Below, in pieces: positions 16,479 through 24,622 of a stretch of DNA of 27,858 nt; the stretch's first letter is position 1; each line of letters begins with the position of its first letter. Both the position numbers and the translations under genes were made by a program. This DNA comes from a virus. The notes beneath the pieces were generated by a model. The model worked only from the letters and a program-made list of their open reading frames with translations. It made no database searches and was not told the origin of the DNA. The stretch lies in the IMG/VR virus record IMGVR_UViG_3300042731_003594, positions 1 through 27,858 of that record; one strand, written 5' to 3'.

Positions 16479-16653
16479 TAGATACTTCACCTGTAAGTTT
16501 ATTTATATGCTTATTCAATCTTTCTATTTTCTTATAAAGCTCGTTTGCAGCAATAAAATCTTTTTTTACAAGCCTTCCATGTTTTGCTCTTAATTTTCTC
16601 TTTCTATCAATAAGCAAAATTATTTGTTTTTGTTTATCTATACTATTAACCAA
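16465..16653 (-). CDS. Small basic coiled-coil protein
   Basis: 62 residues, with no internal Met, so the start must be non-ATG: TTG at 16653, which has GGA about 7 bases upstream and lies 16 bases inside the end of the preceding gene. It is Lys/Arg-rich with a regular Leu/Ile spacing (IILLIDRKRKLRAKH, then LYKKIERLNKHINKL), so it is one helical hairpin or coiled coil. It overlaps the next gene by 14 bases. It may be a small assembly chaperone or nucleic-acid-binding helper; nothing more can be read from it. Confidence 0.45.
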   Translation of the reverse strand: MVNSIDKQKQIILLIDRKRKLRAKHGRLVKKDFIAANELYKKIERLNKHINKLTGEVSNGNV

Positions 16654-17390
16654 TTTTTTCCAACATCTAAAAAATTATATAATAATTTAGCATCATTATC
16701 ATAAGGTTCCTTGCCAATATTCTTCGCCTCTTTTTCTATATGTCTAATTATATCTTTTTCGTTTTCCCATGATATTGATGTTGGTGTACGAGCATTACTT
16801 ATTGTTTTTCTTCCCATTAATCCCATCTCATGAATAGATGCTGGACTTCCATCAAATTGTCTTAATCTTAATCCAACAAAAGAATCTTTATATAGTTCTT
16901 TAAGTTGAGATCTGGTATAATCTTTACAGCTATCAATAAGTACTACATCATATTTAACTAACTTAGATATTTTTTCAACAAGAGATCTTCCATAAATTTC
17001 ATTCGGAGCATAGCTATATATTTTATTACCAAGCTTACATGGTTTCCAGTAGTCTATATCTGTATTGGGAAGCATTAATAAATGAGAATCTATGTTATGA
17101 AGTCTCAGACTATCAAAAATATAACTCGATATTGATATATGTCTTATATTTTCATCACAACCTAAAAACTCTACTATTTTATCTCTCGTAGCATCTATGC
17201 CCATCCAAACAAGTACAACAGGAGCATAATGTTCTTTTATATTAATTGCTTCTTCAAGTGTATAACACCCAATAAAAACAGTTGGTTCATCTTTATCTAT
17301 TGCATCAACAGCTTTAAGGTTATACATTTTTTCATATGCTTTTGTAAAATGCTTAACCCCAACAGAAACATACATATTTTTTATTTGCAT
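16638..17390 (-). CDS. Glycosyltransferase-like protein (GT-B C-terminal-like)
   Basis: 250 residues, ATG with AAGGAGGTATT; this ribosome site is made from the last codons of the first glycosyltransferase gene, which overlaps by 10 bases. The N-terminal part is a Rossmann-like half (DEPTVFIGCYTLEEAINI, VVLVWMGIDATR). The C-terminal half contains VGLRLRQFDGSPASIHEMGL and GRKTISNA (172-200), which matches the acceptor/donor loop of GT-B enzymes where a Glu contacts the nucleotide sugar. It is shorter than a full GT4 enzyme (about 350-400 residues). It may act with the adjacent full-length enzyme, possibly as a sequential transferase. Substrate unknown. The family likeness is moderate. Confidence 0.55.
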   Translation of the reverse strand: MQIKNMYVSVGVKHFTKAYEKMYNLKAVDAIDKDEPTVFIGCYTLEEAINIKEHYAPVVLVWMGIDATRDKIVEFLGCDENIRHISISSYIFDSLRLHNIDSHLLMLPNTDIDYWKPCKLGNKIYSYAPNEIYGRSLVEKISKLVKYDVVLIDSCKDYTRSQLKELYKDSFVGLRLRQFDGSPASIHEMGLMGRKTISNARTPTSISWENEKDIIRHIEKEAKNIGKEPYDNDAKLLYNFLDVGKNWLIV

Positions 17391-18427
17391 AATACCTCCT
17401 TATACAAACTCATAAGTCTTGGAATATACGTTTCCATCGAATATTTCTCTCTTACATTCATAACATTAACACGTTTATCAGAATGTTCATTCCATCTATC
17501 AAGTAATTCTTCTGGAGTATCAACAACAATTCCTATGTCTGCATCTTCGATAAACTTTGCAGCTTCTTTCGCTCCTATACATACACTTGGAGTTCCAGCG
17601 GCCATTGCATCAAACATTTTATTTGGCCATGCAAAATCCCAAACACGTGCATTATTGCTTGCATGATAGTTTCCAACAAGATTCCATGTGTGGCACCCAA
17701 CCGTATCTATCACACTTTGAGAATTAAAAGACCCAAGCTTACAACCAATAGATAAATAATGTTTTTCAACTGGACTTTCTGGGTCATATTTTACAGATGC
17801 AGAATATATCCATACTTGGTGATGTGGAATAATTTTTGTAAATAATTCGGTGTAATCTCTCCAATGATCAGACACATCTTCATTTGGTTGTACATGTCCA
17901 CCTTGTGATACAAGCCCACCTCGAAATGAATGTTGTTTGTAAGTATACATTCTTAAAGGACAAGCAGATGGTATAATAGCTATAGGCTTATCTGGTATTC
18001 TCTTTTTTAACTCTTCATGACATGCTGGAGAAACAACAATAAATGAATCACATACAGAATTTGCCGCATCCTCTTCAAACCATCTTATTTCTTCTTTTGA
18101 TTTCTTTTCATCTTCTTCACTTACACGCCAATAATAAGAATCATGCATGTCCATAATAATTTTAGCAGATGGATGTACATTTCTTATAATATTAGCCATA
18201 TAAGATGGCTCGTTATGAACTTGAAAAATATCAATTCCACTCATTCGTTCTAATATAGACTTTAATTGATATGGATTTTCATAATAACTTATACTATCGA
18301 AAAGCCAATTATTATAAAGCCTTGATGTTATTAAATGGATTTTAACATTATTGTATAAATTTTTTAAAGCTATAGCTTCCTTCGAAACCCTTATACAATT
18401 TGCCTGTGTTACAAAAGCTATGTCCAT
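17381..18427 (-). CDS. Glycosyltransferase, GT-B fold (GT4-like)
   Basis: The start at 18427 (348 residues) is chosen because AAAGGAGGAGTA lies immediately before it. An earlier in-frame start at 18460 would begin inside the upstream terminator hairpin. The N-terminus MDIAFVTQANC begins a Rossmann strand; IDIFQVHNEPSYMANII (65-81) and IIMDMHDSYYWR (90-101) are typical acceptor-side motifs. The donor-side signature is PNKMFDAMAAGTPSVCIGA (268-286), the usual P-x-K-hhE/D-x-MA-G-x-P-V of GT4 enzymes. Known members move a sugar from a nucleotide donor to glycan, lipid or protein. In a phage late operon it could glycosylate a virion protein or alter the host surface glycan. The target is not shown by the sequence. 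Confidence 0.8.
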   Translation of the reverse strand: MDIAFVTQANCIRVSKEAIALKNLYNNVKIHLITSRLYNNWLFDSISYYENPYQLKSILERMSGIDIFQVHNEPSYMANIIRNVHPSAKIIMDMHDSYYWRVSEEDEKKSKEEIRWFEEDAANSVCDSFIVVSPACHEELKKRIPDKPIAIIPSACPLRMYTYKQHSFRGGLVSQGGHVQPNEDVSDHWRDYTELFTKIIPHHQVWIYSASVKYDPESPVEKHYLSIGCKLGSFNSQSVIDTVGCHTWNLVGNYHASNNARVWDFAWPNKMFDAMAAGTPSVCIGAKEAAKFIEDADIGIVVDTPEELLDRWNEHSDKRVNVMNVREKYSMETYIPRLMSLYKEVLCK

Positions 18428-18439
18428 TACTCCTCCTTT

Positions 18440-18473
18440 GAAAAACAGCAGGGGCTTCAATGCCCCTGCTGTT
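18440..18473 (-). terminator. Rho-independent terminator after the capsid/decoration genes
   Basis: A perfect 12-bp stem (AACAGCAGGGGC / GCCCCTGCTGTT, 18444-18455 and 18462-18473) with a 6-base loop, followed on the minus strand by a run of T. It starts 5 bases after the decoration gene stop and ends just before the ribosome site of the glycosyltransferase gene. It probably gives partial termination, keeping capsid and decoration mRNA high and downstream genes lower. Confidence 0.85.
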
Positions 18474-18478
18474 GTAAA

Positions 18479-18904
18479 TTAAGTCATTGTGTACCAAACA
18501 AGTAATTTACCAGAACCAGCCGTAGAACTTGCATTTACTTTAACATCAATAGTATCATTTGACGCATAATAATGCCCACCAACTTCATCAGCAGCAGCTC
18601 CAGTTGCAACATTAGGAGCAATTGCCATATCTCCATCGGCTAATGTAGTCAAACCATCAATAAATCTATCAGTACTAACACCATCACCAACATCAATATC
18701 GGCAGTAGCTATAGCACCAACAGCAAGTAATGCAACTTTATAAACGTAAGCACCAGCAGGTACCTCAATCGCTTGAGTTGTTCCAGTAGATGCAACGCTA
18801 AACTCAGCACTGATAACAGGAGACTTATTAAAAGCCTTATACTTGTCAGCATCGAATTGTAGTCGCTCTACGCCTACTGGATATTCTCTATTGCTTCCAG
18901 ACAT
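18479..18904 (-). CDS. Putative capsid decoration / head-stabilising protein
   Basis: 141 residues, ATG with AAGGAGG, 12 bases behind the major capsid gene. It is beta-rich and dominated by small residues: SVASTGTTQAIEVPAGAYVY, then DIDVGDGVSTDRFIDGL, YYASNDTIDVKVNASST, ending SGKLLVWYTMT. This pattern resembles small phage head proteins that bind the capsid surface. There is no signal peptide or enzyme motif. Its place between the capsid gene and a strong terminator suggests a need for high copy number, as expected for a decoration protein. The family is not certain; the role is inferred from position, size and composition. Confidence 0.6.
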   Translation of the reverse strand: MSGSNREYPVGVERLQFDADKYKAFNKSPVISAEFSVASTGTTQAIEVPAGAYVYKVALLAVGAIATADIDVGDGVSTDRFIDGLTTLADGDMAIAPNVATGAAADEVGGHYYASNDTIDVKVNASSTAGSGKLLVWYTMT

Positions 18905-18916
18905 AAGTTAGCCTCC

Positions 18917-20464
18917 TTATGTTGATCTTAACCAGAGAGCATGAGCTTCTGGCACGTTAAATTGCATACCACCTTCGGTAATAATAAGGTCAACACGAGC
19001 GTCAACACCGGGTGTTTGAACACCAACTTTAATGTGAGTATCACGGTTGATTCCATTGCCAACAAGTGGTCGCCACTTGATATAATTCATATTTACACCC
19101 ATCATTTGAATAGGTGAATTATCAAGGGCAATCTCACGAGCAACAAACATATCACCATAAAGTGTACTAATTTTAGAAATATCAATACCAAACATTTTCT
19201 TTTTCTGATCAAGTTGCATTGTATAATGAGCAGCATAAGGGCTTGATCCAGAATCACCAAGCTTAAGGTTGCTAAACGCATATCCAGCAATTTTATTTAA
19301 CCAGTGATAAACCTCAGTATTGACAAAAAATACCATACTATTTGTATTTGCATATCGTGGATCTGACAACACAGCCATATCTTCCATAAAATCATCAACA
19401 GTTTTAGTTGATGTATTTAATGTAAATACGTTTGCAGCAGATAACAAGTAATCAATTACACCTTGAGTATAACGATATCCATCATCATCAGTATGTAATG
19501 CACCAAATAAACAGTCATAATTAATATCCCATTTATGTTCAACAAGTTTCATTGCCCATAAACGTGCCCATTCATTAGGTTTAATTTTTGTCACAGTTGC
19601 ACGAGCAGTCTCACTCATTTGCAACGTTGTCTTCCATATTTGAGTTTGTCCATAAGTTGTAGAATATGGATCATCTTTCCAAGTATCTGGATAACCAGAA
19701 GCTTCAAGAAATGAAGTACCAACAACATATGTACGCATATGTTCAAGAGGTGCTATAGTTCCATCTGCACTATGACCATTTGCATAGTTATAAGTACTTG
19801 ATATTGGAGTAGTAGCATCTGTAAATGAACATAAATATTTATTTGTTGACGTATTCAAAGCACGAACAACTTTAACTGTGGCATATACAGCAGTACCACT
19901 TGCCTGTACTTCCATTACACGTACAACAAAATAATCATCAAGAGTAACGCCAGTAGCAGAACTCTTTGTATTAATTTTTAATAGTTGGTTTTGCAGTAAG
20001 AAAATAGGTGTTGTACCAGAATCTCCAACTGAAATAGCATTTGTACTTTGCCCAAAAACATTTTGAATATTTCCAGCGGACTTATAATCTGTTTGCAATT
20101 TAATAGCGAATGTACTATTCAATGTTTGAGGTGTCAAAGTTGAAACATCAGCACTATTTTCTGTATATCCAGTAGTTGGTACAGAACCAGCTGACCACGC
20201 TTTCCAACCAGTTACATAAGCATAGCGTTTATGCCATGATGGTCTTGCCTCAGTATATTTATATTGTGGATCATCAGTAGGAAGCTTGCTGAATTTTGTC
20301 ATCAAGCGGAAAAAAGGTGTTTGGTCTACCGATAACTCAGCAACATTTTGAGAACCAAAATTATACTGTCGTCTAAGATCACCAGTGTTTAACGCTGAAC
20401 CTGCCCCTGTGTCGGTCTGATTTAAATCAGTAAGAATAATAGGGGTTTCATAAGTTCCAGCCAT
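18917..20464 (-). CDS. Major capsid protein (HK97-fold type, inferred)
   Basis: 515 residues, ATG with AAAGGG. It follows the scaffold gene by 13 bases. The N-terminal arm (PIILTDLNQTDTGAGSALN) is followed by a region like those of large podoviral capsid proteins: VDQTPFFRLMTKFSKLPTDD and WHKRYAYVTGWKAWSAG. The core has QIWKTTLQMSETARATVTKI, EWARLWAMKLVEHKWDINYD, MVFFVNTEVYHWLNKIAGYA (a typical P-domain helix and strand) and IKVGVQTPGVDARVDLIITE near the C-terminus. There is no signal for protease cleavage, and a separate scaffold gene precedes it. The assignment rests on gene order (portal, scaffold, capsid, decoration), length and pattern; the HK97 fold should be confirmed by structure prediction. 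Confidence 0.8.
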   Translation of the reverse strand: MAGTYETPIILTDLNQTDTGAGSALNTGDLRRQYNFGSQNVAELSVDQTPFFRLMTKFSKLPTDDPQYKYTEARPSWHKRYAYVTGWKAWSAGSVPTTGYTENSADVSTLTPQTLNSTFAIKLQTDYKSAGNIQNVFGQSTNAISVGDSGTTPIFLLQNQLLKINTKSSATGVTLDDYFVVRVMEVQASGTAVYATVKVVRALNTSTNKYLCSFTDATTPISSTYNYANGHSADGTIAPLEHMRTYVVGTSFLEASGYPDTWKDDPYSTTYGQTQIWKTTLQMSETARATVTKIKPNEWARLWAMKLVEHKWDINYDCLFGALHTDDDGYRYTQGVIDYLLSAANVFTLNTSTKTVDDFMEDMAVLSDPRYANTNSMVFFVNTEVYHWLNKIAGYAFSNLKLGDSGSSPYAAHYTMQLDQKKKMFGIDISKISTLYGDMFVAREIALDNSPIQMMGVNMNYIKWRPLVGNGINRDTHIKVGVQTPGVDARVDLIITEGGMQFNVPEAHALWLRST

Positions 20465-20477
20465 TTCTTAGCCCTTT

Positions 20478-21428
20478 CTATTTAGCGGATTCAAAAACTT
20501 TAGAAAAATCATTAGCTTTATCAAGATTTAAAATGGCATTGAACAATTTTTGATCTGATGTTATTGAACTATTAGAACTATTTGTACCGCTTAAACTATT
20601 TGGAATATCAGCAGCTATTTTACGTTGCCGTCTCGATTCATCACCAGAAATTTTATTCTGTACATTAACATTAGCCTTATTCGTTTTAGTTTTAGTACCA
20701 TTTTCAAGTTCCATAAGTTTCAATACTTTGTCCCAAGTAAGTTTTAAATTTTCAGCGTATGAAGCAATTTCATTAAATTGATCGTTAGATATATTATTTT
20801 CGGTTTTAAACCTTTCAATATCAAGATAATCTTTTACTGTTTTTAAAACAGCATTCTCTGATTCATTTGCTCTTTTACTTGCAACAATATCAATAAGTGC
20901 TCTAAATACCTTACCCGAAGCAGATTTTTCATTAGCCACCGCTTCTTCGGCATCAAACTCGAATTCTTCTCCAAGACCTAAATTATTAAGAATATCATCA
21001 TAACTAACAGCCTTAGATTTATCACTTTCAGAATAATTTTTGACCATCTCTGCGAATTGTTTGTCAGTGTTCATTGCGTCTATGAAAGGTAAATATCTTT
21101 CATATTGTTGTAATCTGTCCATTAGGACTTGATTTTGACGAGTTGAATCACCATATCTTTTTTTGTAATCGTGTCCATCACCGAGGTCATTTTTATTTGT
21201 GCTTTGCTCTATTTCAGGGCCATTATTTTGGGTTGCCTGATTATCTTCCTGCAACGCACCTTGCACATCATTTGTAACACTTCTGTCAAGTTGATTAAAA
21301 AAATCAACCATATTATCAATGCTACCATTTTCTACATTATTAGACTCATTAACGGCAGCATTAGTGTTGTTGCTTCCGTTAGAAGAGTTAGCGTCTGCTA
21401 AGTTATCTTCTTCCAAGAAGTGTGTCAT
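20478..21428 (-). CDS. Scaffolding protein
   Basis: 316 residues, between portal and capsid genes, with its own promoter. The first 85 residues are low-complexity and rich in Asn, Ser, Asp and Glu. They are followed by a basic helical stretch with KKRYGDSTRQNQVLMDRLQQ and acidic helices around 120-240. The short C-terminal domain is charged and helical (QKLFNAILNLDKANDFSKVF), in line with scaffolds whose C-terminus binds the capsid protein. The pattern of disordered acidic N-terminus, central coiled helix and small C-terminal head is typical. The GGAG ribosome site is almost at the predicted transcription start. Confidence 0.75.
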   Translation of the reverse strand: MTHFLEEDNLADANSSNGSNNTNAAVNESNNVENGSIDNMVDFFNQLDRSVTNDVQGALQEDNQATQNNGPEIEQSTNKNDLGDGHDYKKRYGDSTRQNQVLMDRLQQYERYLPFIDAMNTDKQFAEMVKNYSESDKSKAVSYDDILNNLGLGEEFEFDAEEAVANEKSASGKVFRALIDIVASKRANESENAVLKTVKDYLDIERFKTENNISNDQFNEIASYAENLKLTWDKVLKLMELENGTKTKTNKANVNVQNKISGDESRRQRKIAADIPNSLSGTNSSNSSITSDQKLFNAILNLDKANDFSKVFESAK

Positions 21429-21443
21429 AATTCAATCTCCTAT

Positions 21444-21472
21444 AATATACGAATTTTTTTTATTAAAGTCAA
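21444..21472 (-). promoter_or_regulatory. Sigma70-like promoter for scaffold and capsid genes
   Basis: On the minus strand TTGACT (21472-21467), 17 bases, TATATT (21449-21444, extended to TATATTATA). The -35 box contains the portal stop codon TGA. The segment CTTGACTTT ... TTCGTATATTATA is shared almost base for base with the rightward promoter at 27678, which argues against chance. The start site would fall about at the GGAG of the scaffold gene, giving an unusually short leader. Confidence 0.75.
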
Positions 21473-23718
21473 GTATTTTTATTAGCACGAGAATCTTTTT
21501 TAGATGCTTGTATTTCTTGCTTTAATTTTAATATTTCAGCATTAGCTTTTATTAATGCTTCTTCAATTCTTTCTGTAGCTTCTATATCAGATTTTGATTC
21601 CTCCTTTTGAGTTTGGATTTCTGTGTTTGCAACAAGAATTTTATTCTTTATTTCTGTTTGTACAATTTGTCTTTGAAGAGTTTCTATTGTACCATTTAAA
21701 TCTTTAATATTATTTTCAAGCCCATCAATTGTTGAATGTGCTTTAGCAAGTGCAGATTTTCGTTCTATAATTTTATCTTTATTTGCTATCTCTGCATGAG
21801 TTAAAAATTCTATATCATCAATTATTCCAGATTCATACCAATTATAATATTCTTTTAATAAAGCCCACTTATTTACTGGCATTGTAGCTCCGCCAACAAT
21901 TTTTATATCAAATCTTGTAGATTGATAATCGTTATATCTCTCTACAACATTTCCATAATCATCATACAGCGGAACATTAATTTCAAAAGATTCCACTTGT
22001 TCTGGCTGAACAATTCTAAATACTTTGTGTGTCGTATATAATGCCTGTGCAAGTTTCATATGTACACGTCCAATTTGCTCAAGAGCCGGCTCAACTGTAG
22101 AAATCATCCAATCTCTTACACGGCGAGTACTATATTCTTCATTTGCAAGCATGCCTTTATATGTATCATGCTGTGTTGTTATATCTCCCTGCATTGAAGA
22201 ATAAATACCAGCAATATATTCCATTTCACGTTCACCATACTGAACAATATTAAAAAATGCATTATTTAATGGAGCTGGTAAGATTTCTTTTGGTTCTTCA
22301 AATCCCTTCCTATATGGAAGTAATGCACCGGGAGCAGAAGAATATTTTTCCCAATAGTCTTCATCAATTGCTCCCTGTTCATATTTATATCTTAAGCTTG
22401 AACCAAGACTTGCATTATGAATTAATATTTGATGTGATTTATTAATTTCTCTTTGTTTTCCCTTTAAAAATGTTACATCGCTAAGAGGAAATGGAGTCCC
22501 AGTATGCTTAAAACAAATTGGAACTATTGGATATTCAGATAATGTTGGAAATTCTTTTTCATATAAATATGTATCAGCACCAATAGAAACACATACATTT
22601 ATTCTATTTTCATAATATGGAATAGCGTCAACAACAATTTCCATAAAATCTTTAACTTTTTGTAATTTCTTCCATTCTTTTTCGGTTACAGATTTTTCTT
22701 CTATAATAGTAATTCTATTTATTTCATCAGACATCATCATTTGATATTGTCTTTCAAGATTTTCTTGGCTTTCTTTTTTAAACTTTTCAAGTTCAAATTC
22801 AGCCCTTTCAATAATCATGTCTCCATCAGAAATAAGTTTTTTAAATTCTGCTTCCATCTCTTTATAGCGAACTTCATTTTCCAATTGTATTTCTTGAATA
22901 CGAATATCTACACCAGACTTAATCCCATTTATTTGTTCTTGAGTTGGATCTTGTCTTGTATAAACACTAATAAATTTAGTTGGAGATTTCGTATATGTTT
23001 CATAATAATCTATTATTTCATCTTGAGATCCATCAGATAAAAATGTTTCCATAATATCTTCACGATAAATTATTTCGCTGCTTTCTATGTCTCTCATAGA
23101 ATGATAATCAATACTTGAATTACCAGATGCTTTTTTTATTTTATCCTCAAATTGTGGCAATTTCTCTATTAATTTAGACTTCGATAAATTCTTTTTTATC
23201 TGAATCCAAGCAGCATCTCTAAATAAAAAATCAGTTGATGCTGGATCAATATATACATCAAGAGGATAAATTCTTCTAAATATTACTTCACCCTTCCCCC
23301 TATCCAACGAACTATCAATGTCAACATGAAAAAAGCCAACACCCTCAACAAGAGAATCTTGAATAACCTGAGAATACAAACTTTTCCCTTGAGATAGTTC
23401 CCAAGAATAATCTGCTATTTTATTATGAATTTTACATATATCAGTATCGTCTTCTGTTCTCCCTATCGCTTCCCATCTTGGATTATTAGCCGTAGCAAAA
23501 TATCTTTTAAGCTCAACAATTGGTGTTAATCTGTTAACAATAAATGTTGGCATTCCAGCAGATTCAAGTGCTTTTATCTCTTCAATATCTAATTGATCAT
23601 TATTAAAAAAATCACGATTACTTTTAGCATTTATAGCCCATTTAAATCTATTTCCTGTATTTGCTTTTTTGAATAATGCTGCATTATTTTCAGCCTTACG
23701 TCTCAATGCTTCACTCAT
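21469..23718 (-). CDS. Portal protein, P22-like
   Basis: 749 residues, ATG with AAAGGAACACAAA, overlapping the lipoprotein gene by 8 bases. P22-type portal features are present: an N-terminal helical wing (FNNDQLDIEEIKALESAGMP, PTFIVNRLTPIVELKRYF), then QVIQDSLVEGVGFFHVDID and YPLDVYIDPASTDFLFRDA (about 119-170). The central core contains VPICFKHTGTPFPLSDVTFL and EREMEYIAGIYSSMQGDI. A long C-terminal coiled coil (about 655-745) corresponds to the helical barrel of P22-like portals. Residues about 258-345 are an extra charged coiled coil inserted in the wing. The portal is the dodecameric DNA channel at the special vertex, and length agrees with the family (about 700-750). Confidence 0.88.
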   Translation of the reverse strand: MSEALRRKAENNAALFKKANTGNRFKWAINAKSNRDFFNNDQLDIEEIKALESAGMPTFIVNRLTPIVELKRYFATANNPRWEAIGRTEDDTDICKIHNKIADYSWELSQGKSLYSQVIQDSLVEGVGFFHVDIDSSLDRGKGEVIFRRIYPLDVYIDPASTDFLFRDAAWIQIKKNLSKSKLIEKLPQFEDKIKKASGNSSIDYHSMRDIESSEIIYREDIMETFLSDGSQDEIIDYYETYTKSPTKFISVYTRQDPTQEQINGIKSGVDIRIQEIQLENEVRYKEMEAEFKKLISDGDMIIERAEFELEKFKKESQENLERQYQMMMSDEINRITIIEEKSVTEKEWKKLQKVKDFMEIVVDAIPYYENRINVCVSIGADTYLYEKEFPTLSEYPIVPICFKHTGTPFPLSDVTFLKGKQREINKSHQILIHNASLGSSLRYKYEQGAIDEDYWEKYSSAPGALLPYRKGFEEPKEILPAPLNNAFFNIVQYGEREMEYIAGIYSSMQGDITTQHDTYKGMLANEEYSTRRVRDWMISTVEPALEQIGRVHMKLAQALYTTHKVFRIVQPEQVESFEINVPLYDDYGNVVERYNDYQSTRFDIKIVGGATMPVNKWALLKEYYNWYESGIIDDIEFLTHAEIANKDKIIERKSALAKAHSTIDGLENNIKDLNGTIETLQRQIVQTEIKNKILVANTEIQTQKEESKSDIEATERIEEALIKANAEILKLKQEIQASKKDSRANKNT

Positions 23719-24622
23719 TTTGTGTTCCTTTAATATTATAAATAAAAACTTCTATAGAATATGGACTTTCATTTGAATACTTATCATATGCCGTTACTAC
23801 AAAAAACCAATTTAAATCATATGATAATCCATAAAATGTATATTCAGTTTTTTTACAAATTATAACATTATCATAGACACCACTGCTATTACCATAATAT
23901 ATTTTGTACCCACTTAAATCTTCTTCGGTATTTGCATCCCAAGATACTTTTATACCAGATTCTCCAAAATTAACATCCCATTCCATACCACAAGTATCAG
24001 CTGTAATCCATTCATTTGTACTATATTCAAATCCCATTAATGTAACAAATGGTGCAACACTATTAGTTTCTATTGTATCAATAAAACATTCATTACATTT
24101 TAATGTATCCATCTTAAAAAACAAAACATCGTCTGTATCGTATGTTCTCCACATTCTAAAATCAGAACCATTTGAATATTTAGCATTTGTAAATCTTATA
24201 TAAAAATTAGTTATATATGTATTTAAATTATTTTTTAATTTTACTTGATATTTATAATTACTTATTGGATCTATTGATATACAAGAATTACCAGAAATAC
24301 CAGTTTTCGCTATAATATTAACTGGAGCAGAGACATGCAAAGTATCAATAATAATTATATTTTCATATGTTATATTTTTAGGAATTTCAATTTTCGCTGC
24401 GAGGCTGTCGTTAATAAATATATTAACTCCAAATGAAGTGGAATCATCAAAATTGTAAATATCTAATTTTGGTGTAATGCCGTCTACTCCATCTTTTCCA
24501 CTTTCCCCTTGAATCCCCTGATCACCAGTTTCTCCTTTTTCTCCCTGAATTCCCTGAGGCCCTTCGATACAGCTACAAAATAATAATACAAACAAACAAA
24601 GTATTTTTAAGCAATTACCCAT
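23711..24622 (-). CDS. Collagen-like and FN3-containing lipoprotein
   Basis: 303 residues, with AAAGG before the ATG and 16 bases of overlap with the terL end. The N-terminus is a lipoprotein signal (MGNCLKILCLFVLLFCSC, probable lipidated Cys18 with Ser at -1). Immediately after it is a run of Gly-x-y triplets (GPQGIQGEKGETGDQGIQGE and on, about 21-47), i.e. a short collagen-like stalk. The middle is beta-rich; the C-terminal 85 residues are a fibronectin type III domain with VSWDANTEEDLSGYKIYYG and FVVTAYDKYSNESP. Predicted result: a trimeric, membrane-anchored surface protein. Such proteins are unusual between terminase and portal. It may alter host adhesion or block superinfection. Family elements are clear; function is inferred. 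Confidence 0.75.
   Translation of the reverse strand: MGNCLKILCLFVLLFCSCIEGPQGIQGEKGETGDQGIQGESGKDGVDGITPKLDIYNFDDSTSFGVNIFINDSLAAKIEIPKNITYENIIIIDTLHVSAPVNIIAKTGISGNSCISIDPISNYKYQVKLKNNLNTYITNFYIRFTNAKYSNGSDFRMWRTYDTDDVLFFKMDTLKCNECFIDTIETNSVAPFVTLMGFEYSTNEWITADTCGMEWDVNFGESGIKVSWDANTEEDLSGYKIYYGNSSGVYDNVIICKKTEYTFYGLSYDLNWFFVVTAYDKYSNESPYSIEVFIYNIKGTQNE

Noticed and set aside
19102-19290. 62-codon second minus-strand frame within the capsid gene
   Set aside because: Leu/Ile-rich frame in another phase of the capsid gene with no ribosome site.
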